64,000 bases of DNA from Gluconacetobacter diazotrophicus PA1 5 (GTDB lineage: Bacteria > Pseudomonadota > Alphaproteobacteria > Acetobacterales > Acetobacteraceae), in NCBI RefSeq assembly GCF_000021325.1, contig NC_011365.1:2074001-2138000 (forward strand). Direction: 5' to 3'. The notes beneath the pieces are model-generated. The model was not told where the DNA came from and ran no database searches. It saw only the letters and a list, made by a program, of their open reading frames with translations. The position numbers were made by a program, and so were the translations under genes. Positions 17,064-24,799 of this stretch are shown here, piece after piece. Position 1 is the stretch's first letter; each line of letters begins with the position of its first letter.

Positions 17064-19511
17064 TCAGAAATCCACGCTCGCCGTGCCGCCGACGAAGAAC
17101 GGCGCTGCGACGTCGAAGGACGTACTGGCCCCGGCAATCTTCGTTCCATAGACACCCGTGGTCGGCAGGGCGTTGGCAGACGTACCATGGACGAAGCCCA
17201 GATAATGATTGTTCGTGATGTTCTGCAGGTTGAGCCGCAAGGTCGGCGCCTTGAGCGGACCGACATCCTTGAAGCGGTAGCCCGCATTCACATCCATCGT
17301 CAGGTAGTCCGGAATGGACTGGTCGTTATTGAAGGTGGAATACTGCCTGGCGACGTATTTCAGGCCGAAACCGCCGAACAGGTGACCGTCATCATAATCC
17401 AGGTGGAAAGCGAGCTGATATTTCGGTGTCTGGGGCGCGAACTTGCCCTTGCTGAACACATAGTCGCCATTTCCGGCGCCCACGTTGCTGTCCGTCCGCG
17501 CATTGACATATTCAGCCGAGAAATAGGGACGGAGATGATAGAGGATCGGCCGCGTCCCGACTTCAAAATCGACGCCGTCGGCATGGGAGCCGCCACCGTT
17601 GATGCTGCGCGTATAAATGGCGCCGCTCGGGTCGATGAGCGTCTGCGTATACAGCCGATTGGTGAAGTTATAATGGAAATAACTGAGCGTGCTGTTGAGG
17701 AGCGGCCCCTGATAGCGCCAGCCGAATTCCTCCGAGATCGAAATTTCCGGCTTGGTGTCGGCATTGGCCTTCGCGGTGTAGCCGACGCCCTGCTTGTAGG
17801 CTCCGGAATCGTACAGCGACGTGTTCATCGGAATACGGAAATTGGTCGTTGAGGACGCGAAGAGCTGGTTTTCGTCGTTGATCTTGTAGCGGATGGACAC
17901 GGCCGGCAGCGGCTCCTGCCACGACCCATGGATATAAGGACCGGTCGACGTGTCCGGCAGGAAATTATGCCCGTCACGGTCGACGACGGCATATTTGAGC
18001 CCGCCTTCGATCGTCAGCCGGCCGTGCAGCAGCGACAGGCTGTCATCGATGAACATCGTATGGATGCGGGTCTGCGTCAGCGTGTCGCGGTACTCGGCCG
18101 TCATCCCGTTCGAGAGAACCATGTTGGGCCCGCCGCCATATTCGTCGTAGGGCTGGCCGGTCGCCATGTTGACCAGACTGTAGGGGCCGGTCTGCAACTG
18201 CTTCGAATATTCGAACCAGTACCCCACCGTCAGGCGGTTGATCCCGGTATGCAGGCTGAGCTTGGTAACGGCGCCTGGACGATAGGTCTGGGTATTGGAG
18301 GGGTTATAGAGCAGCATCGATTTGGTATTGGACGCATTATAAGGCCCGATGGAGCCCGTCAGGCTCTGCGCGCCCCACTGCTGGCTCGTAAGGCTCTCGT
18401 TGTACGCACCGCCGCCGTTCCCGTTGCCGTACCAGAAATACGGCGTTTCGGTCAGCGTCAGGTTGTCCGTCAGCGTGAAGGTCGAAGGCGCGCTGGCATA
18501 GATATTGGTGAACGGATTGCGATGCAGTTGGTAGTAGTTCGCATCCGGCGCCTTCGGATTCCATTTCACGTCATAGGTATAGTAGGCGCCGTATTTCTTC
18601 CAGTTCGCCAGCGACATCGACGGGAACAGGGTGCTTTCGCTCTGGTTCCCGATCAGCGAGAAGGAAATCACGTTTCCATTGCCCCAGGCATTCACCCATT
18701 TGGTTTCGCCATGGAGCTTGGACTGATCGCCCGGGCCACGCCAGGAATGTTCGTCGGCGGCGGAGAAGGACACGAAGCCCTTGAGATTGGTGTTGCCGAT
18801 GAACCCGGTATTGACGCGGCCGAAAATCCGCCTGGAATTGTAATTGCCGTAGGTTCCATCCACGGTGCCGCCGAAATGGTCGGTGGGGTCGATAAGATAC
18901 ATATCGACCGCGCCGCCGGTGGCGCTGATGTGCGGACTGTCGAGGTCGGCCGAACCCTGTTCGACATTGATCATGCGCAGGTTTTCGGAATCCACGATTT
19001 CCTGCGGATAGACGGCATAGTTGCCGATATCGTTGATCGGAAAGCCTTCCAGCGTGAAACCGATCTGGCTCTGGTTGAGCCCGCGCATCGTCATTTCGCC
19101 GCCATTGATGCCCAGCGGATCGACCGATGTCGTATTCACGCCCGGCAGATACTGGATGAGCTGCATCGGGTTCAGGCCCGGCGTCTGCTTCGCGATGAAC
19201 TCGGCCGTGACCGTGGAACGGGACTTCGCCGCATCCTCGTGGGTCATCATGCCGCCGCCCACGGCGGTATGGCGCGAACCATGCACCTCCACGACTTCGC
19301 CCCGGGCGTCCGTCGGCGCCGTCGCCCCCATCATCGAAGGCGCGTCATTATTGTCCGATGGAGCCTTCCCGGGATGGGACGGGGACTTGGACTGAGCGCC
19401 AGCGGTGGGCGCAACACTCGACACCACGGCCGGTGCCCCCGTTTGCGCCAGGGCATGGGAAGTCAGGATAGTCGAACAACAAAAGAAAGCCCAGAGCGAG
19501 CGACAACGCAT
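17064..19511 (-). CDS. TonB-dependent outer-membrane receptor
   Basis: An 815-residue protein with a signal peptide (about 1-22, ending SHALAQ), a low-complexity Ser/Pro linker, a plug domain (about 75-215) and a 22-strand-type barrel ending in Phe (GGTASVDF). The plug contains the family stretch LPGVNTTSVDPLGINGGEMT and then MRGLNQSQIGFTLEGFPIND. Such receptors import siderophores, vitamins, sugars or other large solutes using TonB energy. The substrate is not evident. It is divergent from an S1/P1 nuclease and phosphoesterase, which suggests, as inference only, a role in phosphorus scavenging. Codon use is less GC-biased than in neighbouring genes. Confidence 0.92.
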   Translation of the reverse strand: MRCRSLWAFFCCSTILTSHALAQTGAPAVVSSVAPTAGAQSKSPSHPGKAPSDNNDAPSMMGATAPTDARGEVVEVHGSRHTAVGGGMMTHEDAAKSRSTVTAEFIAKQTPGLNPMQLIQYLPGVNTTSVDPLGINGGEMTMRGLNQSQIGFTLEGFPINDIGNYAVYPQEIVDSENLRMINVEQGSADLDSPHISATGGAVDMYLIDPTDHFGGTVDGTYGNYNSRRIFGRVNTGFIGNTNLKGFVSFSAADEHSWRGPGDQSKLHGETKWVNAWGNGNVISFSLIGNQSESTLFPSMSLANWKKYGAYYTYDVKWNPKAPDANYYQLHRNPFTNIYASAPSTFTLTDNLTLTETPYFWYGNGNGGGAYNESLTSQQWGAQSLTGSIGPYNASNTKSMLLYNPSNTQTYRPGAVTKLSLHTGINRLTVGYWFEYSKQLQTGPYSLVNMATGQPYDEYGGGPNMVLSNGMTAEYRDTLTQTRIHTMFIDDSLSLLHGRLTIEGGLKYAVVDRDGHNFLPDTSTGPYIHGSWQEPLPAVSIRYKINDENQLFASSTTNFRIPMNTSLYDSGAYKQGVGYTAKANADTKPEISISEEFGWRYQGPLLNSTLSYFHYNFTNRLYTQTLIDPSGAIYTRSINGGGSHADGVDFEVGTRPILYHLRPYFSAEYVNARTDSNVGAGNGDYVFSKGKFAPQTPKYQLAFHLDYDDGHLFGGFGLKYVARQYSTFNNDQSIPDYLTMDVNAGYRFKDVGPLKAPTLRLNLQNITNNHYLGFVHGTSANALPTTGVYGTKIAGASTSFDVAAPFFVGGTASVDF

Positions 19512-19818
19512 GGAATATCCCCTATTCCGTGTGGCCGTATTTCAAAACATTTCTGTAAGACGACCCCCCGAGGCCGGTCTGCGTGACCATCTATTAAAAA
19601 TTGTTTCGATTTGCACCATTCCGAATCGCAGTTTCATTTAATCTTCACAAAACCGCGATTCAGCGCCCACCGGCGCGGGCAAGGTCCCCGGCCTTTTGCG
19701 AATTTGCGACCGTCCCGGAAAAAAGGAGTGGCCTCGGCACGGCCCGGCCTCTAACTAGAGCCTGCTTGAGAGTGCGGCACTCCAGGCCATCAATGGGAAA
19801 ATCGAAGGAAAAATCGGC
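19512..19818. other. Divergent intergenic region with AT-rich regulatory stretch
   Basis: This 307-bp gap separates the TonB receptor (minus) from the nuclease (plus). An AT-rich core at about 19590-19655 stands out from the GC-rich surroundings and holds a Pho-box-like direct repeat (separate entry). The nuclease-proximal half has an AAAAAAGGAG stretch near 19720 but no obvious open frame. Confidence 0.6.
19632..19648 (+). promoter_or_regulatory. Pho-box-like direct repeat (TTTCAT-N5-CTTCAC)
   Basis: Two 6-mers, TTTCAT (19632-19637) and CTTCAC (19643-19648), are spaced exactly 11 bp apart. That is the period and half-site spacing of PhoB boxes (CTGTCAT-N4-CTGTCAC type). The match is partial, so this is a candidate operator only. 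It is followed by AATCTTCACAAAA-like sequence; AATCTTYACAAAA recurs at 20763-20775. Confidence 0.35.
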
Positions 19819-20742
19819 ATGTCACACGATTCGCGCTTCCGGCGCGGCATGACGCGTCTGCTCGCCGTGGGTCTGCTGGCGCTGGCCGGTACGCTGCCGG
19901 ACCATGCCGCCCGCGCCTGGGGGCGGGAAGGCCACGCGATCGTCGCCGATCTGGCCTGGGATTATCTGTCGCCGGATACCCGGCAGAAGGTCACGGCCAT
20001 CCTGGCACAGGACCATGACACATTGACGGCGCCCGACCTGGCGGCCCGTGCGAGCTGGGCCGATGCGTGGCGCGCCGCCGGTCACAAGGAAACCGGTTCC
20101 TGGCATTTCGTCGACCTGGAAATCGACCGGCCCGATCTGGCGCAGGCGTGCTACGGATTTCCTTCCGCCCAGCCGGCCAGCACCGGACCGGCCCAGGATT
20201 GCGTCGTCAACAAGCTTCAAGAGTTCACCCGCGAACTGGCCGATCCCGCCACAACCCCGGCTGAACGGGTGCTGGCGTTGAAATATGTGGTGCATTTCGT
20301 TGGCGACATTCATCAGCCGCTGCATGCGGCCGACCGGCACGACAAGGGCGGCAACTGCGTGCGCCTGGCGATGGGCGGCCCGCGCACCGTCAATCTGCAC
20401 AGCTACTGGGATTCGGTGACCGTCAGCGAAATCGACCCGGACGCACGCCATTTCGCCGACACGCTGTTTTCGCGAATCACGGTCGCGCAGAAGAACGAAT
20501 GGTCGCAGGGTGACGCGCGGCAATGGGCCGAGGAGAGCTTCAGCCTGGCACGAGACGTCGCCTATCACCTGGACGCACCGAGCGGATGCGATCCCGACGC
20601 GGCGCCGGTATCGCTGCCGCCGGGCTATGACGCCGCCGCGCGCGACACCGCGACGCTGCAACTGGAAAAGGCCGGGGTGCGCCTGGCCTGGGTCCTGAAC
20701 CGATCGCTGGCGGATCTGAAACTGCCGTCTCCGACAATGTGA
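19819..20742 (+). CDS. S1/P1-type nuclease
   Basis: A 307-residue secreted enzyme with a signal peptide (about 1-32, ending ARA). The mature protein starts at WGREGH, where the N-terminal Trp and the His six residues later are zinc ligands in this family. Other ligands are visible in RASWADAWR, WHFVDLE, the segment VHFVGDIHQPLHAADRHDKG, and NLHSYWDS. These enzymes degrade single-stranded DNA and RNA or 3'-nucleotides in the periplasm or outside the cell, releasing phosphate-containing nutrients. A metallophosphoesterase follows 90 bp downstream. Confidence 0.9.
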   Translation: MSHDSRFRRGMTRLLAVGLLALAGTLPDHAARAWGREGHAIVADLAWDYLSPDTRQKVTAILAQDHDTLTAPDLAARASWADAWRAAGHKETGSWHFVDLEIDRPDLAQACYGFPSAQPASTGPAQDCVVNKLQEFTRELADPATTPAERVLALKYVVHFVGDIHQPLHAADRHDKGGNCVRLAMGGPRTVNLHSYWDSVTVSEIDPDARHFADTLFSRITVAQKNEWSQGDARQWAEESFSLARDVAYHLDAPSGCDPDAAPVSLPPGYDAAARDTATLQLEKAGVRLAWVLNRSLADLKLPSPTM

Positions 20743-20755
20743 AACATTTATGAAA
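20739..20755 (-). promoter_or_regulatory. Pho-box-like repeat (TTTCAT-N5-TTTCAC on minus strand)
   Basis: Read on the minus strand, TTTCAT and TTTCAC lie 11 bp apart, matching the layout of the candidate site at 19632-19648. It overlaps the nuclease stop codon and precedes the phosphoesterase start by about 75 bp. Its orientation is opposite to the downstream gene, which weakens the case. Confidence 0.3.
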
Positions 20756-20831
20756 CCGTTGAATCTTTACAAAAATATCCGCAGTTTTCTTCCTGGCCGG
20801 TGATCCATGCCTGATACGGGGTACGCTGTTC

Positions 20832-21773
20832 ATGCTTCACGTTAACCGACGTTCCTTTCTCGCGCTGGGTGCAGGCCTGGCGCTGACGGGCACGGGTGGC
20901 GCGTTCGCGTCGGTGCCCAGCCGCCCGCCGCTGCGCGCGCATGAACCGTTCACCTTCCTGTTCATCACCGACACGCACCTCCAGCCGGAATTGAACGCGA
21001 ACAGCGGGTGCCACATGGCGTTTGCCAAGGCCCGGTCGGTGCCGGCGGATTTCGCGATCCAGGGCGGCGATCACGTCTTCGACGCGCTGGGCGTCAATGC
21101 CGGGCGCGCCACGATGCTGATGGATCTCTACAAGCGCACGGCGGACGACCTGACGCTGCCGGTCCATCACACGATCGGCAATCACGACTGCTTCGGGGTC
21201 TATACCCAGAGCGGCGCGCGGCCGACCGATCCGCTATATGGCAAGAAATATTTCGAGGACAGTTTCGGCCGCCTCTATTATGCGTTCGACCACAAGGGTG
21301 TCCACGTGGTGGTCCTGGATTCGATCGGAATCACGGCCGATCGCGCCTACGAGGGACGGATCGACGCGGTCCAGCTTGCATGGCTGGCAAAGGATCTGGC
21401 CGCGCAGCCCGAGGGTACGCCCATCATCGTGGTCACACATATCCCCCTCGTCACCGCTGTCGAGGACTACGCGGCCCCGCCGGCCAGACCGGCCGCCCAT
21501 CACGGCCTGAGCGTCGTCAACGCCTACGAGGTTCTGCCGCTGTTCGATCGGTACAACGTCATCGGCGTGTTCCAGGGCCATACGCATATCCTGGAGCGGA
21601 TCGACTGGCATGGTGTGCCCTACATCACCGGCGGGGCCGTCAGCGGCAATTGGTGGCACGGAACGCGCTACGGCACCCCGGAAGGGTTCATGGTGGTGGA
21701 CGTCGCGAACGGAACCGTGAAAACCCGCTATGAGACATATGGTTTCCAGACCATATCCCCCCAGAATACCTGA
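20832..21773 (+). CDS. Tat-exported metallophosphoesterase
   Basis: A 313-residue calcineurin-like phosphoesterase. A twin-arginine signal (VNRRSFLALGAGLAL) is followed by an Ala cleavage region, so it should be periplasmic and exported folded. All five metal motifs are present: FITDTHLQPE (DxH), QGGDHVFDALG (GGDH), IGNHDCFG (GNHD), VVTHIPLV, and FQGHTHILE (GHxH). It removes phosphate from an unknown diester or monoester. The upstream nuclease may feed it nucleotides. The next gene is a lipid-kinase-like enzyme. Confidence 0.88.
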   Translation: MLHVNRRSFLALGAGLALTGTGGAFASVPSRPPLRAHEPFTFLFITDTHLQPELNANSGCHMAFAKARSVPADFAIQGGDHVFDALGVNAGRATMLMDLYKRTADDLTLPVHHTIGNHDCFGVYTQSGARPTDPLYGKKYFEDSFGRLYYAFDHKGVHVVVLDSIGITADRAYEGRIDAVQLAWLAKDLAAQPEGTPIIVVTHIPLVTAVEDYAAPPARPAAHHGLSVVNAYEVLPLFDRYNVIGVFQGHTHILERIDWHGVPYITGGAVSGNWWHGTRYGTPEGFMVVDVANGTVKTRYETYGFQTISPQNT

Positions 21774-21891
21774 CGGAGACCGGTTCCGCGTGCCGGCGGG
21801 AACCCAGGACGCATAAAATCCCCGCCCTGTCCCCCTTGGCCGCGTGGACACATCCGGGTACTGATCGACCGGATCATCCTTGGCGGCCTGA

Positions 21892-22767
21892 ATGCGTATT
21901 CTGGTTATCTACAATCCCACGGCGGGACGGCGACGCCTGGGCCGGCTGCGACAGTTTGTCCGATGCCTGGAGGCAGCGGGCGCGGCGGTAACGGTGGCGG
22001 CGACGGCCCATGCCGGGCATGGCCGTATCCTGTCGCGCGCCGCATGGCAGGCAGGGACCGTTACCCATATCGTGGCGGCAGGCGGCGACGGTACGATTTC
22101 CGAGGTCGCCGACGGCCTGTCGGGGTCCGACCTGACCATGGGCGTATTGCCCCTGGGCACGGCCAACGTCCTGGCCCATGAACTCGGGATTCCGTTCGCG
22201 CCGGCCGACAACGCCCGGGCGCTGCTGTCGGGCGCATCTCGCACGATATGGCCGGGCCAGCTTCAGACCGGCACACAGACGTGCCTGTTCATGCAGATGG
22301 CCAGCGCGGGCTTCGATGCGCAGGTCGTGCATCACGTGTCATTGCGCGGCAAGCGCCTGCTGGGCCGCACCGCCTATGCCGTGCAGGCCATCCGCGAAGC
22401 CGGCCGCTACGATTTCCCCCCGCTGCATGTCACGATCGACGGCGAGGCATGCAGGACGTTCGGAGTCGTCGTCTCCAAGGGACGGTTCTATGGGGGGCGC
22501 CACGTCCTGGCGCCCGAAGCCACGCCCCTGCGGCGCGGATTTTCCGTGACGTTGCTGGATGCGCCGGGGACGGGCCAGATGGCCAGGGCGGGGCTCGGCC
22601 TGCTGCGCGACCGCCCCGATCAGGTGCCGGGCATGCGGCGCGTCCGGGCGTCGCATATCCGCCTGATCGCGCCCGCCTGCGCCCCGGTCCAGCATGACGG
22701 CGACGCATCGGGCCACCTGCCGCTTGTGATAAGCGATGCCCCGTTTCCGCTGCGCATCGCCGTATGA
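21892..22767 (+). CDS. Diacylglycerol kinase-family lipid kinase (YegS/DagK_cat)
   Basis: A 291-residue cytoplasmic or peripheral membrane protein. The nucleotide-binding motif GGDGTISEV lies near residue 64. The preceding IYNPTAG near residue 6 and LPLGTANVLAHEL near 85 are family hallmarks. Family members phosphorylate diacylglycerol or sphingoid bases. No membrane segments are seen, so it resembles the YegS/DgkB type rather than DgkA. It follows the phosphoesterase by 118 bp in the same direction. Confidence 0.85.
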   Translation: MRILVIYNPTAGRRRLGRLRQFVRCLEAAGAAVTVAATAHAGHGRILSRAAWQAGTVTHIVAAGGDGTISEVADGLSGSDLTMGVLPLGTANVLAHELGIPFAPADNARALLSGASRTIWPGQLQTGTQTCLFMQMASAGFDAQVVHHVSLRGKRLLGRTAYAVQAIREAGRYDFPPLHVTIDGEACRTFGVVVSKGRFYGGRHVLAPEATPLRRGFSVTLLDAPGTGQMARAGLGLLRDRPDQVPGMRRVRASHIRLIAPACAPVQHDGDASGHLPLVISDAPFPLRIAV

Positions 22768-22789
22768 TATCGGCCTGCCTTGCGACTGG

Positions 22790-23677
22790 TCATAACCGCA
22801 CAGCGCGTGGCAGGCGCAGCAGGCCGGGCCGGGCGAAGGTCACGAGATTGCCCAGCAGGACCAGGATGATCCCCAGCGTCATGCCCGACGTCCAGCGCGT
22901 TCCCTCGAACAGGATCGATATCGCCAGCGCCACGACAGGCGACAGGATGGTGGTATAGGCCGCCCGGTCGGCACCGATCCGGTGGACCAGATGCAGATAC
23001 GCCAGGAACGCCACCACCGATCCGGGCAGCGCCAGATAGAGCAATGCCCCGATCCATGCCGGGTCGGTCGAACCCGCCAGGGATTCGCCACCGGCAACAA
23101 GGCGCACGGCAAGGAACACACAGCCCCAGGCCATGCCGCGAAAGATCGCGTTGGGCAGGTCCACGCCAGCCATCACCACGCGACGCGACACCATGTTGCC
23201 GCAGGAAAACAGGGCCGTTCCCGCCAATGCCAGAAGCGCCCCGGTCCGCGAGATCCCGCCTGCCCCGGCCATGCCGGTCATGAACACGATGCCCAGAATC
23301 GCGATGCAGCCGCCGGCAATACCGCGCAGGCTGGGACGATGGCGAAAGAACAGCCACTGGTTCAGGGTATTGAACAATGTCGCGAGGCTGAAAATGACCG
23401 ACACCGTGCCGCTGGCCAGGTAGGTCTCCGACCCGTAGATCGCCAGGAAATTGCCCGAGAACATGCACGCACCCATCAGGGCCAGCCAGGCATGCAGCCG
23501 CAGGGGCACCCGACGCAGACGCCCGGCCAGGCCCAGCCAGCCCCCCAGTGTCAGCGATGCGATCAGGAAGCGCCAGAAGATCGCGGTTTCCGGCGGCGTG
23601 CTGCCCACCTGCACGTGGATGGCGAACCATGTCGTGCCCCAGATCAGCACGACGGCGAAAAACAGCACACCCAGCAT
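22790..23677 (-). CDS. EamA/DMT-family transporter
   Basis: A 295-residue protein with ten predicted helices in two EamA repeats. The first helix has LIWGTTWFAIHVQVG, typical of RhaT/YdcZ-like drug/metabolite exporters, and the second half repeats the pattern from about residue 150. Family members export amino acids, nucleosides or drugs; the substrate is not evident. It is convergent with the DagK gene, 22 bp apart. Confidence 0.85.
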   Translation of the reverse strand: MLGVLFFAVVLIWGTTWFAIHVQVGSTPPETAIFWRFLIASLTLGGWLGLAGRLRRVPLRLHAWLALMGACMFSGNFLAIYGSETYLASGTVSVIFSLATLFNTLNQWLFFRHRPSLRGIAGGCIAILGIVFMTGMAGAGGISRTGALLALAGTALFSCGNMVSRRVVMAGVDLPNAIFRGMAWGCVFLAVRLVAGGESLAGSTDPAWIGALLYLALPGSVVAFLAYLHLVHRIGADRAAYTTILSPVVALAISILFEGTRWTSGMTLGIILVLLGNLVTFARPGLLRLPRAVRL

Positions 23678-23881
23678 GTGACGCCTTATCCTTGGAACAA
23701 GATCATGACCGGGCCGGCGGCCCTGCCTCGCGCACTCTAGCGAAGCGCGCCGGTCCCGGAGTGGCCGCGCCTGTCAGAATCCTGCGCTTTGTTGCGATCC
23801 GGTTCGCGCGGCCACCTGTCCTGTCCGTGAGGACCCGCTCTATGATACCCTCTCCAGTCCCCACCCCCATGGCCGCTCGCG

Positions 23882-24799
23882 ATGACACAACTGGCCGACC
23901 TGACGATCTTTCGCACCCTGCACGATACCGACGCGACGCTGCGCGCGTCGGCCCATGTCGGCGAAGGGCTGGCCGTTGCCATATGGGACCGCGACGAGGT
24001 CGCCCTGACGCGGTACGACACCCCCAACCATCATACGTTGAGCCTGTACCTGGAACACGGCGAAGGATTCCGGAAAAGGCTTGATCAAGGCTGGAAATGC
24101 AGCAATGGCGCGGGAGATTTGTGCCTGATGCCCGCACGTGCCACCAGCGACTGGGACGTCAGCGGGCCGATCCGGATGTTCCATCTCTATATCGCGCCGC
24201 ACGCTTTCGACCGTGCGACATCCGAAATGTTCGACCTGGACCCCGCCCGCATAAGCCTGCGCGAGGATGCCTATTTCCGCCATGCCGGGATCGAGGCGAA
24301 AATCCGTTCGGCCATTCTGCCGCGACACTGGGCCCAGCCGGCGGACCGTGTCGCGGTGACACAGGCGGGAATGGACCTGCTGTCCTATCTTCTGGCACAC
24401 ATGACCGACCGGCGGCTGGACCTGCCACGACGGGGCGGGCTATCGGTCGCGGCCTTCCGCCGGGTCCGCGCCCTGATCGACGCCGAGATGGACCGGGCCC
24501 TGTCCATCGACGATCTGGCCATGGCCGCGGGGCTGAGCAGCTTTCATTTCGCACGGGCCTTCCGCCAGTCGCATGGCGAGACCCCGCACCAGTTCCTGAC
24601 GCGCCTGCGCATCGAACGCGCCCGGCATCTGCTACGCCTGGGCGAATCCCCGAAGCGGATCGCAGGCCTGTGCGGCTTCAGCAGCCATAGCCACCTGACG
24701 GCACGCTTCCGGGCGCTGACCGGCCTGACGCCCAGCGACTATGCCCGCCATTGCGGCCACCGGACGGATCCGGGACCCGGCGACGATCAGTTGATCTGA
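23882..24799 (+). CDS. AraC-family transcriptional regulator
   Basis: A 305-residue regulator. The N-terminal part (about 1-180) is a sensing domain of unknown ligand. The C-terminal part (about 195-295) has the two AraC helix-turn-helix motifs: SIDDLAMAAGLSSFHFARAF, then RIAGLCGFSSHSHLTARFRA with the conserved end TGLTPSDYA. It starts 204 bp from the divergent EamA transporter gene, its likely but unproven target. The stop overlaps the convergent EAL-protein stop by 13 bp. Confidence 0.88.
   Translation: MTQLADLTIFRTLHDTDATLRASAHVGEGLAVAIWDRDEVALTRYDTPNHHTLSLYLEHGEGFRKRLDQGWKCSNGAGDLCLMPARATSDWDVSGPIRMFHLYIAPHAFDRATSEMFDLDPARISLREDAYFRHAGIEAKIRSAILPRHWAQPADRVAVTQAGMDLLSYLLAHMTDRRLDLPRRGGLSVAAFRRVRALIDAEMDRALSIDDLAMAAGLSSFHFARAFRQSHGETPHQFLTRLRIERARHLLRLGESPKRIAGLCGFSSHSHLTARFRALTGLTPSDYARHCGHRTDPGPGDDQLI

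Noticed and set aside
17928-19586. 552-codon frame on the plus strand opposite the TonB receptor
   Set aside because: It is a shadow of the receptor gene, with low-complexity composition and no signal or domain.
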